NCBI GenBank assembly: GCA_007692505.1
Contig: REBX01000069.1
Location: 1-53,609 of the forward strand
Origin: Gemmatimonadales bacterium
GTDB taxonomy: Bacteria; Gemmatimonadota; Gemmatimonadetes; Longimicrobiales; Gaopeijiaceae
Direction of reading: 5' to 3'
Length of the DNA: 53,609 nucleotides
A program made the translations under genes and the position numbers. Positions 34,351-41,938 of this stretch are shown one piece after another; positions within the stretch are counted from its first letter, which is position 1, and each line of letters begins with the position of its first letter. The notes below the pieces were generated by a model. It worked only from the letters and a program-made list of their open reading frames with translations. It did not search any database and was not told where the DNA came from.

Positions 34351-35565
34351 ATGCGTCAAGCGGATCGCGGTCTGTACGAGCTCCGGCGGGGTCGCCCCCT
34401 CCTCCTGGTCTCCCGTCGCCCCGGGACCCCGGATGGAGACGGGTCGGCGGGAACCGCCCGGCTGGTGGCCGGGGTCGAGGGCCTCCTCCCCTCCACCCTG
34501 ACCACCCTGCGGGAGCTGGGCGAGGGCCCCCTCCGCCTCTCCGTAACCCGACACCGGGCCCGGGCCATGGGACTCACGGCCCCCGAGGGCGCCACCTCGT
34601 GGGTCCTCCCCGACAACCCCGACCCCGCCAGCATCCTGGCCACGGCGGCCCGCCCCGGCAAGCCCGACGTCCTCCCCCGGACCCTGCCGGCGGACCCCCT
34701 GGAGGAGGCGGCACTCCAGCTCGTCCGGGTAGGGCGCTTCCTGCCCGCCGTGGTCACCACGGGGGTAGGCCCCCGGAGCCCCGACGCCGCGCTGGCGCTG
34801 GCACTGGCCTCCGGGAAGGTCCTGCAGGTGGCCGCGTCGGAGGTCTCGGAGCTTGCCGCCGACACCACCCTGGAGCTGGACTCCGTGAGCGAGGCCCCGG
34901 TCCCCCTGGCCGGGGTGGAGAGCGCACGATTCCATCTTTTCCGGGAGGAACGAGGGCTCCTGGAGCACCTGGCCATCGTGGTGGGAGCCCCCGATCCGTC
35001 CCGGGGGCCCGTCCCTGTGCGGATCCACTCCGCCTGCCTCACGGGGGACCTCTTCGGGAGCCTCCGGTGCGACTGCGGGGAGCAGCTCCGACGGAGCCTC
35101 CGCCTCTTCGAGGAGGCCGGGGGCGGGATCCTCTGCTATCTGTGCCAGGAAGGCCGGAGCATCGGGCTGGGGAACAAGCTCCGGGCCTACCGGATGCAGG
35201 AGGAGGAAGGGCTGGACACCGTGGACGCGGACTGCACCCTTGGCTTCGGTGCCGACGAACGGGACTTCGAGCCTGCCGTGCAGATGCTCCGACACCTGGG
35301 GGTAGGTCGGGTTGCCCTCCTCACAAACAACCCCGCCAAGGTCCGGGCGCTGGCCGACGGGGGCCTGGAGGTGGAGCGAAGACAGGGGGTCCATGGCACG
35401 CTGAACATCCACAACCTCCCCTACCTGAGCGCCAAGGCCCGACGGGCCGGCCACCTCCTGGACGAGGTCATGTCGGATCCCCTCCCGGGGGGCCGGGTCC
35501 TCCGGAACGGCTCCGTGAAGCGCAGGAACGGACGCATGGGTCCCTTTCCCCTTCAGGAGGGCTGA
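34351..35565 (+). CDS. GTP cyclohydrolase II with degenerate RibB-like N-terminal domain
   Basis: 404 residues. The C-terminal half (about 200-390) is GTP cyclohydrolase II, which opens GTP. It has the zinc motif 'CLTGDLFGSLRCDCGEQL' (three cysteines), 'CQEGRSIGLGNKLRAY', 'LGFGADERDF' and 'LTNNPAKV', so it looks active. The Tyr of 'NKLRAY' (equivalent to E. coli Tyr105) is kept. The N-terminal ~190 residues follow the pattern of a RibB (DHBP synthase) domain ('LYELRRGRPLLLVSRR', 'LRLSVTRHRARAMGL'). However, the acidic DDEDRExEGDL active-site motif is missing, so DHBP synthase activity is not expected. It is divergent from the RibD-like reductase. Its 3' end overlaps the creatininase-family gene by 13 bp. 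Confidence 0.9.
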   Translation: MRQADRGLYELRRGRPLLLVSRRPGTPDGDGSAGTARLVAGVEGLLPSTLTTLRELGEGPLRLSVTRHRARAMGLTAPEGATSWVLPDNPDPASILATAARPGKPDVLPRTLPADPLEEAALQLVRVGRFLPAVVTTGVGPRSPDAALALALASGKVLQVAASEVSELAADTTLELDSVSEAPVPLAGVESARFHLFREERGLLEHLAIVVGAPDPSRGPVPVRIHSACLTGDLFGSLRCDCGEQLRRSLRLFEEAGGGILCYLCQEGRSIGLGNKLRAYRMQEEEGLDTVDADCTLGFGADERDFEPAVQMLRHLGVGRVALLTNNPAKVRALADGGLEVERRQGVHGTLNIHNLPYLSAKARRAGHLLDEVMSDPLPGGRVLRNGSVKRRNGRMGPFPLQEG

Positions 35566-36407
35566 CGCCCGCCACCTCCGCCCGCCCCGGGAAGTACCTC
35601 TTCGGGAAGGTCGGACACCTCCCGGAGGAGCCCACCGAGCCAGCGGGCATGGGCCATCACCAGGTGACGGCCCAGCTCTGCCGTGGCCAGGCGGGGGTTC
35701 CCGGCCACTCCGGACGGGTGGAGGTCGGAGGCCAGCCACGAGAAGGGGGCCGGCCCCTCCGGGCCCAGCCGCCCCTCGGGCCGGCGAAGGGGGCCCGCCA
35801 CGTCGGCTGCGGTTCCCGGCGTGTGGGGCCCGGACCCCTCCAGGGCCTCCATCCGGACCAGGTCGGGTCGGAGGTGGAGCATCATGGATGTCTCCACCGC
35901 CCCGCCGTGGAGCCCTTCCCGCCACTCCTCCTCCGGGAGCCCGGGCAGGTGGGCAGGGAGCGAGGGGCGGGGGAACCGGGCCAGGGTGGCCCGGACCACC
36001 AGAAGCCCCACCTCGTCCCGGAGAACCAGCCCGGCCTCGTCCAGAGCCGGCCGGTTTCCTCCATGGGCGCTGAAGACCACCAGGCGCCGGATGCCGGCCG
36101 TCGCTACGCTCCGTCCCAACGCCACAAGCACCTCCGACACCAGGGGGCCGGGGAGGGAGAGGGTCCCGGCGAACCGGGCGTGCTCCCGGCTCGCGCCCAC
36201 GGGCTGCTCCGGCAGACGGAAGATGGGGAGGCCCTCCAGATCCCGCCTGGCCTCCCGGAGGACCCCCCGACCGATCTCCAGGTCGGTTGAGAGGGGGAGG
36301 TGGGGCCCGTGCTGTTCCACCGCGTGGACGGGGAGCACCGCGGTGGCCCCCTCCTGGCCCGCTTGCCGGGACAGCTCGGCGGACGTGAACGACTGCCACT
36401 GCTCCAT
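35553..36407 (-). CDS. Creatininase-family amidohydrolase
   Basis: 284-residue metal-dependent hydrolase. The metal-binding signature 'EQHGPHLPLSTD' (about residue 32), 'FSAHGGNRPALDEA' (about 115) and 'HGGAVETSMMLHL' (about 170) identify the creatininase fold. Members include creatininase, MftE-like peptidases and the archaeal deformylase ArfB, which acts on the formylated product of an archaeal GTP cyclohydrolase. With a GTP cyclohydrolase II gene convergent next door, a deformylase or amide-cleaving step on a pyrimidine intermediate is a reasonable guess. Start ATG 36407 lies just after the FkbM stop; a GTG at 36413 overlaps that stop (GTGA). Confidence 0.87.
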   Translation of the reverse strand: MEQWQSFTSAELSRQAGQEGATAVLPVHAVEQHGPHLPLSTDLEIGRGVLREARRDLEGLPIFRLPEQPVGASREHARFAGTLSLPGPLVSEVLVALGRSVATAGIRRLVVFSAHGGNRPALDEAGLVLRDEVGLLVVRATLARFPRPSLPAHLPGLPEEEWREGLHGGAVETSMMLHLRPDLVRMEALEGSGPHTPGTAADVAGPLRRPEGRLGPEGPAPFSWLASDLHPSGVAGNPRLATAELGRHLVMAHARWLGGLLREVSDLPEEVLPGAGGGGGRQPS

Positions 36408-36409
36408 GC

Positions 36410-37186
36410 TCACTCCATACCTCCACCAGTTGTGGGGCCGCCCCCGGGCGCGGCGGTCAGGCGGGCATACAGGTCGCCCGTGGGAAGGTCGTCTGCACCC
36501 GCCTCCAGCCAGTCCAGGATGCCGGCAGGCCGGAGCCAGCCCTCGTGATGCCAGCTTCGGCCCTCGCCGGCCACGGCGTTGAACTCGTAGGGACCCAGCG
36601 CCTCCAACAGGCCGACACACTCCCTGGCCACGTCCAGCGCCCCGGAGACGAACTCCACCGAGACGCCCCGGATGGGCACGGAGAGTCCGGCCAGCACCTC
36701 GGCCTCCCAGCCCTCCACGTCGATCTTGCAGAAGCGGGGCACACCGTACCGGCGAATGAGGCGGTCCAGTGTGGTGACCTCCACCTCCTCCTCTGTATCC
36801 CAGGCCACCCCCTCGAACCCGGTCATGGCAGTGGTCACCCGCTCCCGCCAGCTCCCGGACAGGGTGGAGACCGTGGGGTTCTTCCGGCTCACGGCCATGG
36901 AGGCCCGACCCGGGGCCCGACCCACGGCCTCGCACCGGATGGATACCTGGCTCCGGCCCCCGGCAAGGCGCTTCAGCCAGGGCACCAGGTGGGGCTGGGG
37001 CTCCACGGCCACCACCCGGCACCCCAGGTCTGAGAAGGCCCGGGTCCGATCCCCCATGTGCGCCCCCACGTCGAAGACCAGGTCGCCGGAAGATACGAAG
37101 GGCGCATACATCCGACGGAGGCCGTGCTGACGGCCCGGCCGCCAGTAGATGGCCAGCGATCGCAGGAGTCCCAGGGTCCGAATCAT
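36410..37186 (-). CDS. FkbM-family SAM methyltransferase
   Basis: 258-residue class I methyltransferase of the FkbM family, which methylates hydroxyls of sugars, lipids or polyketides. The SAM motif is 'LVFDVGAHMGDRTRAF' (about residue 33). 'VVAVEPQPHLVPWLKRL' follows, and the family hallmark 'FCKIDVEGWEAEVLAGL' is near residue 150. The ATG at 37186 is preferred; the longer frame upstream reads into the divergent channel gene. It is co-transcribed with the creatininase-family gene (overlapping or touching stop/start), placing it in the same pathway group. Confidence 0.87.
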   Translation of the reverse strand: MIRTLGLLRSLAIYWRPGRQHGLRRMYAPFVSSGDLVFDVGAHMGDRTRAFSDLGCRVVAVEPQPHLVPWLKRLAGGRSQVSIRCEAVGRAPGRASMAVSRKNPTVSTLSGSWRERVTTAMTGFEGVAWDTEEEVEVTTLDRLIRRYGVPRFCKIDVEGWEAEVLAGLSVPIRGVSVEFVSGALDVARECVGLLEALGPYEFNAVAGEGRSWHHEGWLRPAGILDWLEAGADDLPTGDLYARLTAAPGGGPTTGGGME

Positions 37187-37316
37187 GCCCTCGTTACCCC
37201 GGCTCGGCGCCGGGGTGCGATCTGCGGGGATTGATCCCCGACATCGCGAACCCATACGATCCGCGGCAGGACTTCTCCAGCCCCGTTTCCCCTTCGAGCC
37301 TCCAGCCCCGGCCCAC

Positions 37317-38662
37317 ATGCTCCAGACCCCCACACCCGTTGCCGACCCCGACACCCACGCCATCGACAGCGTCCAGGTCCTCCCCGAGTTCATGGCACAG
37401 GGCCCTTGGGCCGAGGCTTTCACCGGGCTCGAGGCCTGGGCCCTGGCCAACCAGGGATGGGCCACCTCCATCGCCCTCCTGGTGGTTCTGGTGGTGGGGG
37501 CCATCCTCCACCGGGTGATACAGCACTACATCCTGAGGTTCGTGGAGTACGTGGCCCGCCAGACGCCCCAGCAGTGGGACCAGGCCCTCTTCGAGGCCCG
37601 CTTCCCCCAGCGGCTGGCCTGGGGGCTCCCCCTCCTGGTCTGGTACTACGGGCTCCTGGTGGTGCCCTTCCTCCCGGAAGACCCGCTGGCGATCCTCCGC
37701 CGCGTCCTCCTGGCGTCCATGGTGGTGGTCATCGTCCGGGCCTTCGACGCCTTCCTGGACGGAGTCAACCGGATCTACCAGCAGAACCCCAGGGCCCGGG
37801 AGCGGCCCATCAAGGGCTTCCTGCAGGTGGCCAAGTGGTGGCCCACCTGGCCGGGCTGATCCTCCTCATCGCCACCCTCATGGACCGGTCGCCCCTCATC
37901 TTCCTGAGCGGCCTCGGCGCCATGACCGCCGTGCTCCTACTGGTCTTCCGGGACACCCTGCTCTCGCTGGTGGCGGGCATCCAGATCACCATGAACGACC
38001 TGATCCGGGCCGGGGACTGGATCGAGATGCCCCAGTTCCAGGCGAACGGGGCGGTGATCGACATCGCCCTGAACTCCATCACGGTGCAGAACTGGGACCG
38101 GACCCTCAGCTCCATCCCCACCCACAAGTTCCTGGAGCACTCCTTCAAGAACTGGAGGGGGATGGTCCAGTCCGGGGGGCGCCGGATGATGCGGTCCATC
38201 TACCTGGACCAGCAGAGCATCCGCTTCCTCACCGACGAGGAGGTGGAGGCGTTCGGGAAGTGGGAACTCCTCCGGGACTACATGGCGCAGAAGCGGCAGG
38301 AGGTGGAGGCATGGAACCGGGAGCACCCGGCCTCCGACGACCTCATCCCCCAGCAGCGACGCCTCACCAACGTGGGGACGCTGCGGGCCTACCTGGTAGC
38401 CTACCTGCAGCAGCACCCGGGTCTCCACCCGGAGATGATGACCATGGTGCGGCAGCTGGACCCCACCCCCGAGGGCGTCCCCATGGAGATCTACGGCTTC
38501 GCCAACACCACGGAGTGGGCAATCTTCGAGGGGATCCAGGGCGACATCTTCGACCACGTCATGGCCACCGTCCCGGAATTCGGGCTCCGGCTCTACCAGA
38601 AGCCCTCGGGCCTGGACGTCCAGGCCGGTGTAGGGGCTGCGGCAGGGGCCGCCTCCACTTGA
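37317..38662 (+). CDS. YbdG-type mechanosensitive ion channel, frameshifted
   Basis: MscS-superfamily channel of the YbdG (MscM) type that releases solutes under osmotic stress. The first part reads from ATG 37317 ('MLQTPTPVADPDTHAID'), with three to four membrane helices, to '...GFLQVAK' at about 37835, where it runs into a stop at 37859. The second part is in the next frame ('VVAHLAGLILLIATLMDRSP' onward), with the pore helix 'AMTAVLLLVFRDTLLSLVAG', then 'GDWIEMPQFQANGAVIDI' and 'HSFKNWRGM', which closely resemble YbdG. Restoring one G at 37835 (AAG-GTG-GTG) gives a continuous 448-residue protein. The break is either an assembly error or a recent inactivating deletion. Confidence 0.87.
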
Positions 38663-38721
38663 CGAACGGGCCCGCCACCCGGACACTGCCAAGCTCCACC
38701 CCAAACCGAAACGGAGCCACG

Positions 38722-39345
38722 ATGCACCGAACCCCCGCACTTCTCCCTGCCCTGGCCGTCTCCTCCCTCCTCCTCCTGTCTGCCTGCGGGAACGGGGAAC
38801 CGGAGCTCCCGCCTCTCCCCGACTCCCAGGAAGCGTTCTGGTCGGCCCTCCAGGCACACTGCGGAGGCGCATATGCCGATGTGGGCGACGACAACACGGA
38901 CCGGATCATGCATGTCCGGCAGTGCATGGACGACGAGATCCGGATCCCCCTCCACGTACGGGACGGGGACGACCAGGAGTGGAACCGCTCCCGGACCTGG
39001 ATCGTGACCCGACACGAAGACGGACTCCGCCTGAAGCACGACCACCGGTACCCCGACGGAACCGAGGAGGACGTGACCCAGTACGGCGGGGACACGCAGG
39101 ACGAGGGGACATCGGAGGCCCAGGAGTTCTGGGCTGACGAGTTCACCGCCGAGGTCATCGGCGAGATGGTCTCCGGCGTGGAGCTGAACGTCTGGACCAT
39201 GGAGATCGAGGAAGGGCAGCGCTTTGCCTACCAGCTCCGCCGCACCGGCGAGCAGTGGCGCGTCCGGTGGGAGTTCGACCTGACCGAGGAAGTGGATGCG
39301 CCACCGGCGCCGTGGGGCTACGAGGACACCGAGCCCACCCACTGA
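38722..39345 (+). CDS. Hypothetical lipoprotein
   Basis: 207-residue predicted lipoprotein (signal 'LAVSSLLLLSAC', lipobox at about residue 22). The mature protein is acidic, with cysteines in 'QAHCGGAYADVG' and 'VRQCMDDEIRIPLHV' that could form a disulfide. A repeated pattern of charged strands ('HEDGLRLKHDHRYPDG', 'WRVRWEFDL') suggests a small beta-barrel or lipocalin-like fold, but I recognise no named family. It lies 59 bp after the channel gene and 41 bp before the amidohydrolase. Confidence 0.78.
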   Translation: MHRTPALLPALAVSSLLLLSACGNGEPELPPLPDSQEAFWSALQAHCGGAYADVGDDNTDRIMHVRQCMDDEIRIPLHVRDGDDQEWNRSRTWIVTRHEDGLRLKHDHRYPDGTEEDVTQYGGDTQDEGTSEAQEFWADEFTAEVIGEMVSGVELNVWTMEIEEGQRFAYQLRRTGEQWRVRWEFDLTEEVDAPPAPWGYEDTEPTH

Positions 39346-39386
39346 TCCCGACCCCCGTCCAACCTCCTCTTCCCCCCGGGAGCCCC

Positions 39387-41096
39387 ATGACCGCCCGAGC
39401 CGACTGGATCATCCTGGACGCATGCATCTGGACCGGTGCCCCCAGGGATCCCGTTCCAGGAGGCGGGGCGCCTCCACTTCCCGACGCCATGGCGCTCCGG
39501 GGGGGGAGGGTGCTGGCCGTGGGAACCCGGGACGACATCATGAACCTGCAGGGTCCGGAAACGGCCCTGATCTCGGCGGAGGGCCGGTTCATCCTCCCGG
39601 GCTTCGTGGATGCCCATACCCACCTCCTGGCCGGTGGGCTCCAGCTCTTCCGGGTGGACCTCCGGGGGGCGACCTCCCGTCAGGAGTTCACCCAGCGGGT
39701 GGCAGACCGGACCCGCGTCACCCCCCGGGGGGAGTGGATCCTGGGGGGCGACTGGAACCAGGCGGACTGGGGTGGTGAGTTCCCCTCCCGCCAATGGCTC
39801 GACGAGCGGACGCCGGACCACCCCGTCTTCCTCCAGCGGATGGACCTCCACATCGGGGTGGCAAACACCCGTGCCCTGGAGCGGGCGGGGATCGACAGGA
39901 ACACGCCGGACCCGGCCAACGGCACCATCGACCGTGACCCGGAAACCGGTGAGCCCACCGGGCTCCTCCGGGAGGCGGCCATGCGACCCCTCCTGGGCGT
40001 CGTCCCCGATGTCCGCCCCGAGGATGCCCGGGCCGCCCTGCGGACGGCCTCCTACTCGGCCCTCACCCGGGGCATCACCCAGGTCCACGACATGGGGGCC
40101 GTGCACGAACCCAGGGAGAGCTGGATCTCCCTGGACATGCTGGAGACGCTGGCCATGGAGGGGAGGCTCCCCATCCGGGTTAGTGCCGCCGTCGCCATGG
40201 CGGACTGGCGGAGGGCCGCAGAACGGGTGGCCCTTCGGGGTCGGGGTGGAGGCCGCCTCCACTGGGGTCGAGTCAAGGCCTTCGTGGACGGGTCCTTCGG
40301 CAGCTCCACTGCCTGGTTCCACGACCCCTACACCCACCTCCCCCACAGCAGGGGCACCGTGGTGACGGACCTGGACGAGCTCCGGCAGAACACGGCGGAG
40401 GCCGTGGCCGCCGGGCTCCAGCCAGCCATCCACGCCATCGGCGACCGGGCCAACGACTGGCTCCTGGACACGTACGAGGCCGTGATCCGCGCAAACCCCG
40501 GCCGGGACCTCCGTCTCCGGGCCGAGCACGCGCAGCACATATCTTCAGGTGCGGCCCAACGCATGGGCGAGCTGGGTGTGGTGGCCTCCATCCAGCCAGC
40601 CCACATCCTGGACGACGCCCCCTTCATCCGGGAGCGCCTGGGCGAGGACCGGGAGGGTCGGAGCTACGCCTTCGGCGACCTCGACCGGGCCGGCGTCCCC
40701 CTGGCCATGGGGTCGGACTGGCCCGTGTCGGGCCTGGACCCCCTTACGGCAATCTGGAGTGCAGTGACCCGGAGGATCCCCCCCGACGGCACACCGGCCT
40801 GTGTGGCCGACGAGGGGGAGGGCGGCGTCTGGCAGTCCCACCAGCGCCTGACCCTGGACCGGGCGCTGAGGGCCCACACCCTGGATGCAGCACGGGCCGC
40901 CTTCCTGGACCGGGAGACCGGGAGCCTGGAGCCCGGGAAGCGGGCCGACTTCACGGTCCTCTCGGGAGACCCGTTCTCCCTCTCGCCAGCGAGGCTGTGC
41001 GAGGAGGTCGCGGTAGATGCAACCTGGGTGGGAGGGGTCAGGGCCTGGCGGCGGGAGGACCCGGCCCAGGCCCCGTGGGCGGGAGTCGAGAGCTGA
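39387..41096 (+). CDS. YtcJ-like amidohydrolase
   Basis: 569-residue metal-dependent hydrolase of the amidohydrolase-3/YtcJ group, with no signal peptide. The beta-sandwich and first metal motif are 'FILPGFVDAHTHLLAGG' (HxH, about residue 75). Further landmarks are 'KAFVDGSFGSSTAWFHDPY' (about 300), 'AIHAIGDRAN', 'RAEHAQHIS', 'MGSDWPVSGLDP' (late metal Asp) and 'GSLEPGKRADFTVL' at the end. Members hydrolyse exocyclic amides, N-formyl groups or similar; the substrate cannot be assigned. A glycosyltransferase gene follows within 32 bp. Confidence 0.9.
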   Translation: MTARADWIILDACIWTGAPRDPVPGGGAPPLPDAMALRGGRVLAVGTRDDIMNLQGPETALISAEGRFILPGFVDAHTHLLAGGLQLFRVDLRGATSRQEFTQRVADRTRVTPRGEWILGGDWNQADWGGEFPSRQWLDERTPDHPVFLQRMDLHIGVANTRALERAGIDRNTPDPANGTIDRDPETGEPTGLLREAAMRPLLGVVPDVRPEDARAALRTASYSALTRGITQVHDMGAVHEPRESWISLDMLETLAMEGRLPIRVSAAVAMADWRRAAERVALRGRGGGRLHWGRVKAFVDGSFGSSTAWFHDPYTHLPHSRGTVVTDLDELRQNTAEAVAAGLQPAIHAIGDRANDWLLDTYEAVIRANPGRDLRLRAEHAQHISSGAAQRMGELGVVASIQPAHILDDAPFIRERLGEDREGRSYAFGDLDRAGVPLAMGSDWPVSGLDPLTAIWSAVTRRIPPDGTPACVADEGEGGVWQSHQRLTLDRALRAHTLDAARAAFLDRETGSLEPGKRADFTVLSGDPFSLSPARLCEEVAVDATWVGGVRAWRREDPAQAPWAGVES

Positions 41097-41128
41097 GCAC
41101 CCCTCCTTCCCGTCGGGGCGGCGGGGCC

Positions 41129-41938
41129 ATGCCCGCCATCAGCGTCTTCCTGATCACCAGGAACGAGGGGGCCTACCTGGACCAGGTCCTGGGGAGTGTG
41201 GAGGGGGCCGACGAGATCGTACTGGTGGACTCGGGCAGCACCGACGACACCGTGGAGATCGCCCGGCGGCACGGGGCCCGGGTCCTCCACCGGGACTGGC
41301 CCGGCTACGCCGAGCAGAAGGCCTTCGCCATGGACCAGTGCACCCACGACTGGGTCCTGAATCTGGACGGAGACGAGGTCCTGCCCCCCGGCGGGCTGGC
41401 CCGGATCCGGGAGCGCATCGCCCGGGGCGACGTGAACGGCCTCCGCCTCCCCCACGACGACCTCTTCTTCGGCCACTCCCTGAGGGGCCACCGCCACCAC
41501 CGCTTCCTCCGGGTCTACCGCCGGAGCAAGGTGAAGTGGGAGACCTGGCGGAAGGTCCACGAAAAGGTGGAGATCGAGCCCCCGGTGGGCCGCCTCGACG
41601 TGGTCGTCCGGCACCACGGCTACGACACGGCCCACGGGTACATGGAAAAGCTGAACGACTACTCCCGCCTGAAGGCTCTCCAGCGGGAGGAGCGGGGCCG
41701 GGAGTTCAGCCAGCTCCGCCTCGTCTTCATCTTCCCGGCCATGTTCCTCAAGTTCTGGCTGGGACGCCGGATGATCCTCTCCGGGTTCCGGGGATTCACG
41801 AAGGCCATGATCGACGCCTTCCACTTCTTCCTGACGGAGGCAAAGCTCCACGAGCGCCACCACCGGAGGCGGCGCGGGGAGGAGATCGCCCCGGGAGAGG
41901 AGCGGCCCCCGCTCAGCCCCCCGAAAACCGACGCCTGA
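41129..41938 (+). CDS. GT2-family glycosyltransferase (LPS-core WaaE/KdtX-like)
   Basis: 269-residue inverting glycosyltransferase with a GT-A fold. 'SVFLITRNEGAYLDQVLGSV', 'DEIVLVDSGSTDDTVEIARR' and the metal-binding 'WVLNLDGDEVLPP' form the nucleotide-sugar site. 'YRRSKVKWETWRKVHEKVEI' and the amphipathic Phe/Arg-rich C terminus ('FIFPAMFLKFWLGRRMILSG') resemble the WaaE/KdtX group, which adds a hexose to LPS inner-core heptose. It overlaps the convergent aminotransferase by 26 bp. Confidence 0.88.
   Translation: MPAISVFLITRNEGAYLDQVLGSVEGADEIVLVDSGSTDDTVEIARRHGARVLHRDWPGYAEQKAFAMDQCTHDWVLNLDGDEVLPPGGLARIRERIARGDVNGLRLPHDDLFFGHSLRGHRHHRFLRVYRRSKVKWETWRKVHEKVEIEPPVGRLDVVVRHHGYDTAHGYMEKLNDYSRLKALQREERGREFSQLRLVFIFPAMFLKFWLGRRMILSGFRGFTKAMIDAFHFFLTEAKLHERHHRRRRGEEIAPGEERPPLSPPKTDA

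Noticed and set aside
33525-36407. A standard riboflavin operon
   Set aside because: There is no riboflavin synthase, lumazine synthase or deaminase domain, and the RibB-like part lacks its active-site motif.
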